Below, piece by piece: positions 10,601 through 19,866 of a stretch of DNA of 64,000 nt. The position numbers were made by a program, and so were the translations under genes. The stretch lies in NCBI GenBank assembly GCA_016946835.1, contig JACVTC010000045.1, forward strand, positions 342,501 to 406,500, read 5' to 3'. Below the pieces are notes generated by a model. The model was not told the origin of the DNA. It made no database searches and worked only from the letters and a program-made list of their open reading frames with translations. Origin of the DNA: Neocallimastix lanati (nom. inval.). Taxonomy: Eukaryota > Neocallimastigomycota > Neocallimastigomycetes > Neocallimastigales > Neocallimastigaceae. How positions within the stretch are numbered: position 1 is the first letter of the stretch; each line of letters opens with the position of its first letter.

Positions 10601-11747
10601 CAAAAGTTCACTTTTTAGTCTCATTCAAGGCGTTCTTCATTTCCAAGGTCGAATAATAGTTCCATCCCCGCTCAGAGCAAAACTTCTCAAATCTTTTCAT
10701 GATAATCCTATTCATGGACATCAAGGTATCCACAAAACGGTAGAGAAATTAAAACGATACTACTGGTGGCCGACCTTAAGAAAAGATGTAGAAAATTATA
10801 TACTCTCTTGTGACGTTTGTGGTAGATGTAAGACTCGGAGACACAAACCTTATGGTAAACTCCAGCCGCTCCCAATTCCAAATAAACCATGGGAAATTAT
10901 AGGAGTCGACTTTATAGTCTACTTACCCAATTCGCAAGATTGTACTTGTATTATGGTAATTTCTGACCATCTTACAAAAATGATACACCTTATACCTTGC
11001 TCTGATGTCCCTTCTGCGGATCTTACAGCTAAACTTTTGCTTTTCAACGTATTTAAATATCATGGATTCCCTAAGTTCATAATATCCGACCATGGCTCCC
11101 AATTCTCTTCAGAATTCTGGACCTCTTTGTGCTCAGCATTACATATTCAACCGAATCTAGCTACTGCTCACCACCAGCAATCAAACGGACAAATAGAAAG
11201 AGCAAATGCTGTTGTGGAACAATACCTTCGTTGTTATTGCAGTACCGCACAAAGTGAATGGTGTTACTTTTTACCTTTATGTGAATTTGCTTACAATAAC
11301 TCACTTCATCAATCTATTGGTGTGTCTCCTTTTTATGCTAATTATGGATTCCACCCCAACTGTATTATAGACTCTCCACCAATTCTTCTTAAAGACAATG
11401 CTTCAGTATTGACAAGAGACTGGTCTGCCCACTTCCAGTCACTACAAAAACATCTCCTTAAAGCCAAAGAAGATTTCAAAAAGTATAGTGACAATAAAAA
11501 ATCATCTGGTCCAAACTTTGAAGTTAATGATATGGTATGGCTTAAAAGACACTACTTCACAAATGAACCGGCGAAAAAGCTAGCTTCTCAATATTTAGGT
11601 CCTTTTAGAATCATAGATAAATTAAAAAGATCAAATTATCGCTTAGAACTTCCCAGCAATCTCCATCTCCATCCAATATTTCATATATCTCAATTAGAGC
11701 CATATACCAAAAGAAATGCTGAACTTAAGGAATCCTTTAATGAATAA
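7683..11747 (+). CDS. Ty3/gypsy Gag-Pol polyprotein, intact, 1354 aa
   Basis: All structural and enzymatic functions lie in one frame, as in Tf1. In order: Gag capsid domain (about 50-215), then a basic stretch at 228-265 without a CCHC knuckle; aspartic protease with DSG at 297-299 and ILGRDWL at 369-375; reverse transcriptase (about 490-700) with YLDD at 651-654; RNase H with D800, E843, D870 and D913; integrase zinc domain around H1006, H1011/H1013, C1043, C1046; integrase core D1076, D1136, E1172 with a 35-residue gap; a GPF motif near 1306; and HPIFHISQLEPY near 1330-1341. The protein ends 13 residues later, so a C-terminal chromodomain, common after this motif in chromoviruses, is absent. 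The ATG at 7683 lies 90 nt after the self-primer site. No stop or frameshift is seen. Missing zinc knuckle, single frame and self-priming all point to the Tf1/sushi branch. Confidence 0.96.
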   Translation: METKDNDASTTEATKQVENLGSYKDLDASKLITAITEFIPTFFSSSGTVVKENLNKKKSNVFETLVQSENFFKDHPNSFLSDETKNTYVVNRLNGLAKKWGLSLLVDGTLNTLKYSKFKELLLNNFDSGNDRKQKYVLMNKLWNLRQRELGKVAEFTIEFRQLAARLGWPDEVLIDIIGKGLMDKVREEYDKIDKPKTLFEATNIIINIDKKCYIESCIKNHDEQEYKKKSFRRRRYELTKTENKLHSFKDKRNKDHFKTKKDILSANYTPNKTVSMISTFLILINGKSLKTNFLIDSGSAKSFICKNFISVNKVPTLGLTSPINIQLPNSKSMTIRQTTRPLKIKIMDHIETFEFLVGNLQLHGISGILGRDWLSLHNPYINYKTNKIYFLERYCISHCPSAKGNKFIYHSPDVTAPMIEQPPEDTIIPSSISEDELYEFDICAAMATSTKKEHNKYDSIINKFYRGLSKIFEKREADRLPPHRMYDISIDLIPGSQLYFGPIYSLTVTELKALKEYIEENIRKGFIRKSKSPAGAPILFVKKHDGTLRLCVDYRRLNAITIRNSYPLPRINDLIEVFKNCKIFTRLDLRSAYNLVRVKEGHEYLTAFRTPIGHFEYLVMPFGLRNAPSVFQRFIQDVLGDVIGSFVQVYLDDIIIYSKDEETHVKHVRTVLTLLIENGLYVKKEKCDFHVTQTTFLGFTISTNGLTMDKDKVKSVVEWPTPKNLQELQSFLGLCNFYRRFIKNFAETMEPLRKLLKKNTKFVWDNLAEESFNNLKKSFLSNEILIFPDHEKEFTVETDASNFAVGCVLSQVSSHDNLLHPVAFYSRSLSNAEINYTIYDKELLAIITAFDVWRHHLEGAKYPVQVITDHKNLLFLKKPQHLNQRQIRWSLFLSKFDYRIAYRPGIRSGKPDSLSRRPDYQKDSVKLTNTTNNLNVICCSTINNINNLIEYQKADEFCKNTLKKLKENSNNIKSSLFSLIQGVLHFQGRIIVPSPLRAKLLKSFHDNPIHGHQGIHKTVEKLKRYYWWPTLRKDVENYILSCDVCGRCKTRRHKPYGKLQPLPIPNKPWEIIGVDFIVYLPNSQDCTCIMVISDHLTKMIHLIPCSDVPSADLTAKLLLFNVFKYHGFPKFIISDHGSQFSSEFWTSLCSALHIQPNLATAHHQQSNGQIERANAVVEQYLRCYCSTAQSEWCYFLPLCEFAYNNSLHQSIGVSPFYANYGFHPNCIIDSPPILLKDNASVLTRDWSAHFQSLQKHLLKAKEDFKKYSDNKKSSGPNFEVNDMVWLKRHYFTNEPAKKLASQYLGPFRIIDKLKRSNYRLELPSNLHLHPIFHISQLEPYTKRNAELKESFNE

Positions 11748-11759
11748 GACACATAATCT

Positions 11760-11767
11760 AAGAGAGG
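11760..11767 (+). other. Polypurine tract of the Ty3 element
   Basis: AAGAGAGG lies 3 nt before the 3' LTR and 12 nt after the gag-pol stop codon. Confidence 0.75.
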
Positions 11768-11770
11768 CAA

Positions 11771-12601
11771 TGTAAAGAATTATAATTATTATTCAAAATA
11801 ATTATTATTCTTTATTAAAAAATTAATATTTAAAGTTTATTATTTTATAAAATTTTATGAATAATTTTATTAATTATGTCACATAGTAATTATTAATGTT
11901 ATTGTTTTAAAATTAAATTAAATTATCAATAATTAATATATTAAATTATAATAATGTATTATTGTATTAAAATAATGTTAAATTCTATTTAATTAAGAAA
12001 AATTAAATTGTATTAAAATGATAATTTTATTTAATCAAGAAATAATTAAATTATATTATTTCTTGGACTTTTAATTAAGATAATTAAAAGAATTAATTAT
12101 TTAATTATACTTGTGATTAAATATTAATAAAATTAATATATAATTAGTTAATAAGTTTTCTCCCTTATTCGGGTTTTCTTATTAACTAAAGATTGATGTA
12201 ATTAAACACCAATCGAGATCTATCTAGTTTTTTCTTCTAATCTTTTTCTAGATAGAGATAATTTTCCAAGATTAGAAATCAAATTAATATAAATAGGACT
12301 CTTGATTCTTCTAAAAATAATCAAGAGTTATTATTATAAGAAATTATAATAATTAACACAAATATTTTAAAATTACTTTTAAATAAAAAATTTTTATAAT
12401 AAAATAATTTCTAAAATTCTCTTAACCTACTTTTAGTGTTGTTTATTATAATCTTATAATAAACTCTAAGTTTTTAAATTTTCGTTTTCAATTTTTATAT
12501 TATATTTTTTAATTTTATCTTAATTAATAATATTTTTTATTATTAATTGTAGAAAGAATTAATTATTAATATAATTAAATATTTTTAATTAATTCTTTAC
12601 A
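11771..12601 (+). repeat. 3' LTR of the Ty3 element, 831 bp
   Basis: It matches 6747-7581 except for a 4-bp deletion near 11899. It ends CTTTACA, followed by TTGCAGA and then the next element. Confidence 0.96.
12220..12277 (+). promoter_or_regulatory. Interleaved inverted repeats in the 3' LTR
   Basis: This is the same a-b-a'-b' block as 7200-7257. In the genomic RNA this U3 copy is transcribed near the 3' end, the place where an RNA pseudoknot could act. Confidence 0.65.
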
Positions 12602-12608
12602 TTGCAGA

Positions 12609-13719
12609 TGATTTATACCTAATATTCTTAATCTACAAAAATTAAATTTTGCAGAAGTGAATAAAAGGATAAATACTGAATAAAAATTGATTTAAGGAAT
12701 TTAAAAAAAAAAAAAATAAATATGTTTTATTATTAAACACAAAAATGTTTTATTAAAAAAATTTATTTTTATTTTAATATTAATCTTTATTTATTTAATA
12801 ATTAATTTTGTTTAAATTAATAAAATAATTGTTAAAACTAATAAAATAATAAAATGGAATATTTATTATTTATACTAATTTATTTTAAATTTTAATAATA
12901 AAATTGATTATTAATAACTAATAAAATATATAATAATTTATCAAAATAATTAATAATCATAAAAATTGATTATTAAAAACTAATAAAATATCTATAATAA
13001 TTTATTAAATAATTAATAATCATACTTTTTGATTATTAAAACTAATAAAATATTTATAATAATTTATTAACTAATTAATAATCATACTTTTTGATTATTA
13101 AAACTAATAAAATATTTATAATAATTTATTAACTAATTAATAATAAAGAATAATTTATAAGAAATATTTACATGTTTTTATATTTTTCTTTGATTTTAAA
13201 CTATTTACATTAAAAATAATAAAATTAATAAAAGAGAAATAAAGAATAATTTATTATTAAATTAAACAATATTTACAATTAAAATGTTGATAAAGATGAG
13301 TTTTAAAATGTTATTTTAATTACAATTTGTTTATAAAAGTTGAGTTATAAAATAAATAAAATAATCATTATTTTAAATAAAAGTAACTTAAAAAATTATT
13401 TAACTATTTAATTTTAATTTTGCGATGTTTATAAGTTTGTTTATTTGTTATTTATAATTTATTAAATTTGTTTATTATTTTGTTTATTTGTAGTCTTAGA
13501 AAAATATTATTTATTAATTTATTTTAGTTTTTAATTAAAATTATTAATGATTAATTAATTTATTATTATTTTATTTTAATTATCTTTATTTAATTAATTT
13601 TTCTTAAATATGGATTTAATTTTTTTTAGAATGGATTAATTTTTGGGTTAAGCTAGAAAACTTTAACATGAATTTGTTTTTTATTATTTATTTTAATTTA
13701 ATAATTTTGTTATTTATCA
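12609..13719 (-). repeat. 3' LTR of the gag-protease element, 1111 bp
   Basis: It has the same length as 17631-18741 and is nearly identical to it. On the minus strand it starts TGATAAATAAC and ends GGTATAAATCA. Inside are several tandem copies of an AT-rich unit of about 60 bp (12890-13140) that ends in ACTAATAAAATAT. Confidence 0.95.
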
Positions 13720-13846
13720 ATTTCTCGGCCCTTAAGAGTCAACTTCGTCCCTTGAAGTTGTATCATTTTCTTGTAGTACATAAGGGAAAAAATTTTTATA
13801 TGAACATTTCTTTTAAGGAGTTTTCCTGTTTGTGGATCTTCAAGAA

Positions 13847-15241
13847 CTAAAGTGTTGTTTCAGAGTCTTTTGATGATAGTCTTGAAAGTGCATCATCGAA
13901 AAGATTTCTTTTTCTTTTTTGATAAACTAGGTTGGTTTTGTACTTATTGAATTCTTCTATCCAACGAGCATGTCTATTGTTGTTAGGAATATTTTTCTTG
14001 AGCAAACCTAAAAGTGGCTTATAATCAGTTATAAATTTTATTGGTTTGTTATAGTTGATTGACAATGTCCTACTTAAACAATAAATTTGGTGTTCTAATT
14101 TGTCTTCCTCCTTTTGCAAAAGAGTACTTCCGATACCTTTATTCTTTTCTATTATTATTGCATTACACATAGGCGTCTTTAAAGAAGTATGGTTATTATA
14201 TATTTCAGTTATTCTTTTAATTCCTTTTTTTGTTTTTTGATATAAGCAATCATCATCTGGATCAATATAGAGTCTGTACTTCTTTTGTATACCTCTTCCT
14301 AATATAATATTAAAGAATGGATTTGTATAATCTATTATATAAAATTTTTCATTCACAGTTAAGTTATTATTTATAGTTAATTTTAAATTTATATAAGAAT
14401 TAGTATGGAGTATTGTACCATCGGCAATTGTAATAGTTTCAGAAAGGTCACAATTATTAATGAGTACATTTTCTAGTTCTTCAAGTGAATTTTTAGTTAT
14501 GATGTTAACATTTGCACCTGTGTCGAAAAGTATTTTGACTGATTTGTTTCCTATTTTTCCACACAATATAGGAATATTTAAATTTTGAATAGTATAAAGT
14601 ATTTTCTCAACTCGTGGTTTACAACCTTGTTCTAGATCTTTTCTTATAGATGGACATGCTGATAATAATTGTGTTAGACTTATTTTAGGATATAAATTAT
14701 TGGCTTCTTCTAGAATATTGAATTTATTTTCAGGTTTTAACATTTGTATTTCGGTCATGTTTCGCTTACCTTTTGTTTTAACTTTTTCTGGTATAGTATT
14801 TGAATTATTATCTTGATAATTATTTTCATTAGGAGTATTGGGTTGGGGTTTGTCAAAATTGGTTGCACGAACACTTTCACTATTATTATTAGATTCTTCA
14901 TGCGTAATATTATTATTAGATAAATTCATGTCTTCTATATCATTTGTAATTTCTCTTCTTCTTTTATCTCTAATGGCTTTCTTCTGTTGTTTAACAGCTT
15001 TTATATTAGGTTGATTTAGAATGGAAGGTTTTACTATAGATTTATTACTTGGTGATATTTTATTTTTATCCAATGCATTTCTACTTAGCGATTTTCTCTT
15101 TTGGGCTGCATTAATCATATAATTATTGTTTCCTTCATATTCTATAGTATTTTCTTGATCATAGTTGTTTGTTGCAATTTTATTTATCTCGGGAGATTGC
15201 GTACTCCCGATAACTAATTTAAATGGTTTAATTCTGGACAT
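13847..15241 (-). CDS. Protease with degenerate RNase H tail, 464 aa, reached by -1 frameshift from gag
   Basis: Residues 1-190 are polar, basic and asparagine-rich. A retropepsin-like protease follows (about 225-325), with catalytic DTG at 240-242 and the ILG motif at 313-315. Then, without any reverse transcriptase, comes an RNase H remnant (about 361-455): GIGSTLLQ, CLSRTLS, FITDYKPLLGLL and DDALSR. The first catalytic D and the segment with the catalytic E are gone, so RNase H activity is unlikely, yet the frame is fully open. The frame is -1 relative to gag and overlaps it by 28 nt. Expression is probably as a Gag-protease fusion by frameshifting rather than from its own ATG at 15241. 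The origin is probably an internal deletion of a gag-pol Ty3 element; integrase is also lost. Confidence 0.88.
   Translation of the reverse strand: MSRIKPFKLVIGSTQSPEINKIATNNYDQENTIEYEGNNNYMINAAQKRKSLSRNALDKNKISPSNKSIVKPSILNQPNIKAVKQQKKAIRDKRRREITNDIEDMNLSNNNITHEESNNNSESVRATNFDKPQPNTPNENNYQDNNSNTIPEKVKTKGKRNMTEIQMLKPENKFNILEEANNLYPKISLTQLLSACPSIRKDLEQGCKPRVEKILYTIQNLNIPILCGKIGNKSVKILFDTGANVNIITKNSLEELENVLINNCDLSETITIADGTILHTNSYINLKLTINNNLTVNEKFYIIDYTNPFFNIILGRGIQKKYRLYIDPDDDCLYQKTKKGIKRITEIYNNHTSLKTPMCNAIIIEKNKGIGSTLLQKEEDKLEHQIYCLSRTLSINYNKPIKFITDYKPLLGLLKKNIPNNNRHARWIEEFNKYKTNLVYQKRKRNLFDDALSRLSSKDSETTL
15184..15223 (-). promoter_or_regulatory. Programmed -1 ribosomal frameshift signal
   Basis: Reading the minus strand in the gag frame, the slippery heptamer T TTA AAT lies at 15223-15217 and is followed directly by the gag stop TAG. 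A slip of one base back gives TTT AAA TTA and enters the protease frame. Right after the stop a stem-loop can form: TTATCGGGAG pairs with CTCCC, a 2-nt bulge, and GATAA, around an 8-nt loop (15213-15184). The GC-rich GGGAG/CTCCC core stands out in this AT-rich DNA. Confidence 0.85.
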
Positions 15242-16142
15242 TCTTCAACAATGTGACCAATACGCTGACAATTTATGCATAGGTTGATTTTTAAATCGGA
15301 TAATTTTTTTGTTATATCATCTAGTTCTTTATCAGTGAATTGAGAACCTTTTAAAGTTGCTCTTCTCTGTTCGACTCCTTTGTTGAATTCTACAGGGTTG
15401 TAAAAATTTCTATTTGTAGTAAAATTGTTGTTATAGTTATTATTTCTAAATTTATTATTATAACTGGAATTTTCATTAGTCCTAGTATTAGAGATAAAAG
15501 GGATTTTATTGTAATAATTAGTGTTAAAAGATCTAAAATTAGTATTTTTATTATTGTTATTATTAGTGTTATTTAGATTCTTCTTTACATTTGAGAATTG
15601 AGTTTTAGATTTTGGTTTATTATCTTCAAGAAGTTTAAGCATTTTTTCCTTTTTTGAAGTTATTTCCATTGCATCACTTAATTTAGTAGGTTCTGATTCT
15701 AACAAATACTCATACATTTTAGACCAGTTTCTAAATGCATTTATGTAGTATGGAGTACTAATATAATCCTTTCCATCTAATTGTAATTGATTTAAGAGTT
15801 GTAAGAATTTTGTATCGAAGTCGGAAACTTTTTCACCTTTCTTAATGGTTAATGTTGATATTTCCAAAAATTTTACATTCTTTGGCGTACAAGGTTTAAA
15901 TCTTTTCTTTAAGTTTTCTAAAATTATTTCATAAGAGTCAGCTTGTGTTTTATTTAAAGAATTTATAACAATAGTTCTTGCTTTATCTGTAGTTACAGCA
16001 ATTAAATATTCATTCTTTTCTTCGTTTTCAATTTTATATTTTCGACACCAATTTTCAAAGGCGAATTTCCATTCTTCATATTGGACTTTTTCTTCACCTA
16101 ATATTGGTAATCTACTAAAAGTAATAGCTTTGGTAGTTGTTT

Positions 16143-16146
<4 letters not shown>
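15214..16146 (-). CDS. Gag of the non-autonomous Ty3-type element, 310 aa
   Basis: Residues about 20-170 look like a retrotransposon Gag capsid domain (helical, charged, with spaced W and F residues such as W26, F28, W33). An Asn-rich linker follows (about 190-250), then a CCHC zinc knuckle at C290, C293, H298, C303 for RNA binding. Gag would form the particle and package the RNA. The ATG at 16146 comes straight after 36 A's on the coding strand, a strikingly pure poly(A) leader. The stop overlaps the frameshift signal. The frame is intact. As the element lacks RT and integrase, its Gag may serve to package its RNA together with enzymes from a relative; that is inference. Confidence 0.9.
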
Positions 16147-16183
<37 letters not shown>

Positions 16184-16560
16184 TTAATTATTATTATTAT
16201 TATTAGTAGTAATATTTCTAAAATTATTAATTCTTATTATCTTTAGTTTATCTTGAATGATTTCCCGTCCTTATAGTACGGTTGTAGAATAATACGACGT
16301 TTGGTCCCACTGATTATAGGAGTTTTACACTACGTCTACACCTAACGTAGATCTCTACTTATAATCAGCGCCTACTCCCCCGTATTGATTCTTATTCTAC
16401 AGTCCGTTAGCTCTTACTGCAATAATACACTAGTATTAAGGGTAAGAGATTCCTACTATAAGTATCAATCAGTCAAGAGAACAGAAGCAGTTCCTCCAAC
16501 TAAAAAAAATACTTTTCTTTAATTGTTTTCCTTAATTTAAATTTTATGGTTTTCTAATTT

Positions 16561-16613
<53 letters not shown>

Positions 16614-17056
16614 ATATATTTTATACAATAATATCCTAGAAAATATTAAAAAAAAATAAAAGGTTAAGTAGTATAATGGTATTTATAAATTTTTATTATT
16701 TGAATATTTAAAGAAGAATAAAAAGTTAAATTATAAATATTTATTATTAATAATTCTCAAAAGAATATTAATTACGATTTTCCAATAATATAAGTAATAA
16801 GTAGGTAGTATACTCGTAGCCAGCTTGCCCACTTGCTCAGGCGTCATGTACTACTCGTACCAGTGATTCTCCTACACGTTTATACGTTTGTAGAATAGTT
16901 CAGAGCTTCCCAGCGCGCCGACTGTGAAAGAATAAACTAATCACGGAAACCACTTATTATTTTACTTATATTATTGCTTCTAAAGCAACAATATTCTTTT
17001 TTGAAAAATAAATAATAATTTTATAATAGAACTTCTTAAAGTTCTTCCGTTATATT

Positions 17057-17127
<71 letters not shown>

Positions 17128-17157
17128 AAAATTTTTTTATATTAAAATTTTTCTAAT

Positions 17158-17203
<46 letters not shown>

Positions 17204-17611
17204 AAAATTTTACTAATAAATTTTATTATTATTATTATTTATTACTTATAATATATACTTTATTATTTAATTAAATTGAATAATATGAATACTATTTAAT
17301 TATCTTTAAAAAATTTTTTTTTTTTTTTATTTAATTATTAAAGATAAATTTAATTTAATTTGCAGTTTATTTAACGTATATTATTTGTTGATTAATTTAT
17401 ATTAATAACTTTAATTTATAATAATTTATTGCTATAATATTTTATTTGCATATTATTTAGATAAATTTATTTGAGTCTATTACTATGAATAATTTAGAGT
17501 TATTCTAAAACTAGACTAATTTATTGTATTAATTATTGTTTAATATTACCATTGAATAACTAGGCTTATTCTAATATTAAACTAAAAAAATTTTACTTAC
17601 CACCGGGGCAA
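16147..17611 (-). other. Long structured 5' leader of the gag-protease element
   Basis: About 1.46 kb lie between primer site and gag. It includes pure runs on the coding strand of 36 A's (16147-16182) and 44 A's (16563-16606), more A runs near 17090-17200, and two GC-richer islands at about 16255-16500 and 16795-16935. The islands are rich in inverted repeats. No coding potential is seen. By position it should carry packaging or translation signals. Confidence 0.6.
16283..16401 (-). other. Nested stem-loop in the element leader
   Basis: Three nested pairings, given on the plus strand: outer TGTAGAATAA (16283-16292) and TACG (16293-16296) with CGTA...TTATTCTACA (16381-16401, with a bulge); middle CTGATTATA (16310-16318) with TATAATCAG (16360-16368); inner CTACGT (16330-16335) with ACGTAG (16345-16350). 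It reads as a folded RNA domain of about 120 nt. Confidence 0.55.
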
Positions 17612-17629
17612 CAAGAGGATTCTCCACCA
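17612..17629 (-). promoter_or_regulatory. tRNA-type primer-binding site
   Basis: On the minus strand, one base after the 5' LTR, the sequence is TGGTGGAGAATCCTCTTG, which starts with the TGG complementary to the CCA end of a tRNA. The matching tRNA would end CAAGAGGATTCTCCACCA. I could not name that tRNA. This differs from the self-priming element next door. Confidence 0.7.
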
Positions 17630-17630
17630 T

Positions 17631-18741
17631 TGATTTATACCTAATATTCTTAATCTACAAAAATTAAATTTTGCAGAAGTGAATAAAAGGATAAATACTG
17701 AATAAAAATTGATTTAAGGAATTTAAAAAAAAAAAAAATAAATATGTTTTATTATTAAACACAAAAATGTTTTATTAAAAAAATTTATTTTTATTTTAAT
17801 ATTAATCTTTATTTATTTAATAATTAATTTTGTTTAAATTAATAAAATAATTGTTAAAACTAATAAAATAATAAAATGGAATATTTATTATTTATACTAA
17901 TTTATTTTAAATTTTAATAATAAAATTGATTATTAATAACTAATAAAATATATAATAATTTATCAAAATAATTAATAATCATAAAAATTGATTATTAAAA
18001 ACTAATAAAATATCTATAATAATTTATTAAATAATTAATAATCATACTTTTTGATTATTAAAACTAATAAAATATTTATAATAATTTATTAACTAATTAA
18101 TAATCATACTTTTTGATTATTAAAACTAATAAAATATTTATAATAATTTATTAACTAATTAATAATAAAGAATAATTTATAAGAAATATTTACATGTTTT
18201 TATATTTTTCTTTGATTTTAAACTATTTACATTAAAAATAATAAAATTAATAAAAGAGAAATAAAGAATAATTTATTATTAAATTAAACAATATTTACAA
18301 TTAAAATGTTGATAAAGATGAGTTTTAAAATGTTATTTTAATTACAATTTGTTTATAAAAGTTGAGTTATAAAATAAATAAAATAATCATTATTTTAAAT
18401 AAAAGTAACTTAAAAAATTATTTAACTATTTAATTTTAATTTTGCGATGTTTATAAGTTTGTTTATTTGTTATTTATAATTTATTAAATTTGTTTATTAT
18501 TTTGTTTATTTGTAGTCTTAGAAAAATATTTTTTATTAATTTATTTTAGTTTTTAATTAAAATTATTAATGATTAATTAATTTATTATTATTTTATTTTA
18601 ATTATCTTTATTTAATTAATTTTTCTTAAATATGGATTTAATTTTTTTTAGAATGGATTAATTTTTGGGTTAAGCTAGAAAACTTTAACATGAATTTGTT
18701 TTTTATTATTTATTTTAATTTAATAATTTTGTTATTTATCA
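17631..18741 (-). repeat. 5' LTR of the gag-protease element, 1111 bp
   Basis: Nearly identical to 12609-13719. Its start (18741 on the minus strand) lies 14 nt from the tRNA-Ser 5' end. Confidence 0.95.
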
Positions 18742-18755
18742 CAGAAAATAACGTA

Positions 18756-18837
18756 GTTACTTTGGCGGAGTGGTTAACGCGGTGGCCTGCTAAGCCATTT
18801 CCCTTTGGGAGCGCAGGTTCGAGTCCTGCAGATGACG
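18756..18837 (+). tRNA. tRNA-Ser(GCT), copy 1, with weakened acceptor stem
   Basis: 82 nt; anticodon GCT at 18789-18791, long variable arm CCC-TTT-GGG, normal T loop TTCGAGT. Compared with the other two copies the acceptor stem has two changes: T3 pairs as a wobble with G70, and C5 faces A68 (mismatch). Discriminator G at 18837. A T6 Pol III terminator follows at 18843-18848. It may be transcribed but its folding or charging could suffer. Two retroelements sit directly upstream. Confidence 0.93.
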
Positions 18838-18934
18838 ATTTATTTTTTCGTTCTTTTATTTTAAAGAAAATATAATAATTTTAATATATATATATTATTA
18901 TTATTAATATTATTATTAATTAGTTTTTATTTAA

Positions 18935-18987
<53 letters not shown>

Positions 18988-19866
18988 CTTATACCTTATA
19001 CTATTTTTTTATATAGATCTCATTAATTTAATCCCAAAGATATGGACTATTTTTCAAATTTTATTCAGGGTTGAAGGAAAAGGAATGTCTTATATCGGGT
19101 ATACAAATTACAGTTTTCTGTAATTCTGATGATAATCGACATTTATCCTTTCTTAAGTGGCTTCTAGTATGAAGAGAGAAAATTTGGAATATGGGAAGGC
19201 TACAATAAGTGAACCTGATGTTTTACATTGTTTTAAACTGGATATGTAGTATAATTAATAATATTATATAGTTACTATATATTATCGTTGTAATGAATCC
19301 ATTGAATTTTATTTTTTAATATTATTTTGCATATAATTTTTTAATAGTATAATTTAAACTCATGTAGCATTTGTAAATTGAAATATATGAGATTGATTCA
19401 CTCCAAAGCTTGTGTTTAAGACTTTATTTAAGGGATAGGAGTCTTTTTTTTTTTTTTTTTTTTTTTTTTTAGTTTTTCACTATTAACATTTTATTTACCT
19501 TTACGTTTTAGTTAATACATTATTTTTTTACAGAAAATAATTACTTTATACAGGGTCTTATTAATCGAAAAAAAAAACAAATATTAAAAGAGAAAACACA
19601 AAAAACATATTCACTTTAATAAAATATACAAGTGGTTTATTTTACTTAAATAATTGATAAATACACGACAAAGAAAAATTTCATATTAATTTTAATTATT
19701 TATTTTTTTTTTCTATTTTTAATTGGATATATTTTTTATTTATATTTATATTTCTTTATATTTTGTACTTTAGTGTATATTAGTTTCAATTGTATTAATT
19801 TGTAATCTGATTCAATATGGAAAAGATATTTTAACGGTAGGATAAAACAAATACTTGTATATTAGT
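18838..19866. other. No gene recognised between tRNA-Ser and Ty3 relic
   Basis: Mixed AT-rich sequence with T runs at about 18943-18987 and 19444-19470. The block 19020-19250 has more G+C and could be decayed Pol sequence of the neighbouring Ty3 relic, but I could not align it to any motif. Confidence 0.4.

Larger units (their letters stand above)
6747..12601 (+). mobile_element. Ty3/gypsy (Metaviridae, Tf1-like) LTR retrotransposon, complete
   Basis: Near-identical LTRs (835 and 831 bp; a 4-bp indel is the only difference I noticed) flank one open gag-pol frame with the Ty3 order protease, RT, RNase H, integrase. LTR ends are TGTAAAGAATTA and its complement. The flanks TTACA (6742-6746) and TTGCA (12602-12606) match at 4 of 5 bases, a probable target duplication. 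If the later element at 12609-18741 is subtracted, the 3' end lies 17 nt upstream of the tRNA-Ser at 18756. The element looks young and potentially autonomous. Confidence 0.95.
12609..18741 (-). mobile_element. Non-autonomous Ty3-type LTR element (gag + protease only)
   Basis: Two 1111-bp LTRs with TG...CA ends flank gag and a protease/RNase H frame on the minus strand. Reverse transcriptase and integrase are missing. A perfect 4-bp duplication CAGA lies at 12605-12608 and 18742-18745. I noticed one substitution between the LTRs (near 13509/18531), so the insertion is recent and a helper element must exist or have existed. It was inserted 10-14 nt upstream of the tRNA-Ser at 18756, inside the 17-nt gap between the older Ty3 element and that tRNA. 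Confidence 0.93.

Noticed and set aside
13668-13850. 60-codon frame beside the 3' LTR
   Set aside because: It crosses the LTR boundary and the purine-tract region of the minus-strand element; no independent support.
18690-18875. 61-codon frame across the LTR end and tRNA-Ser
   Set aside because: Chance frame over an LTR junction and a tRNA gene.
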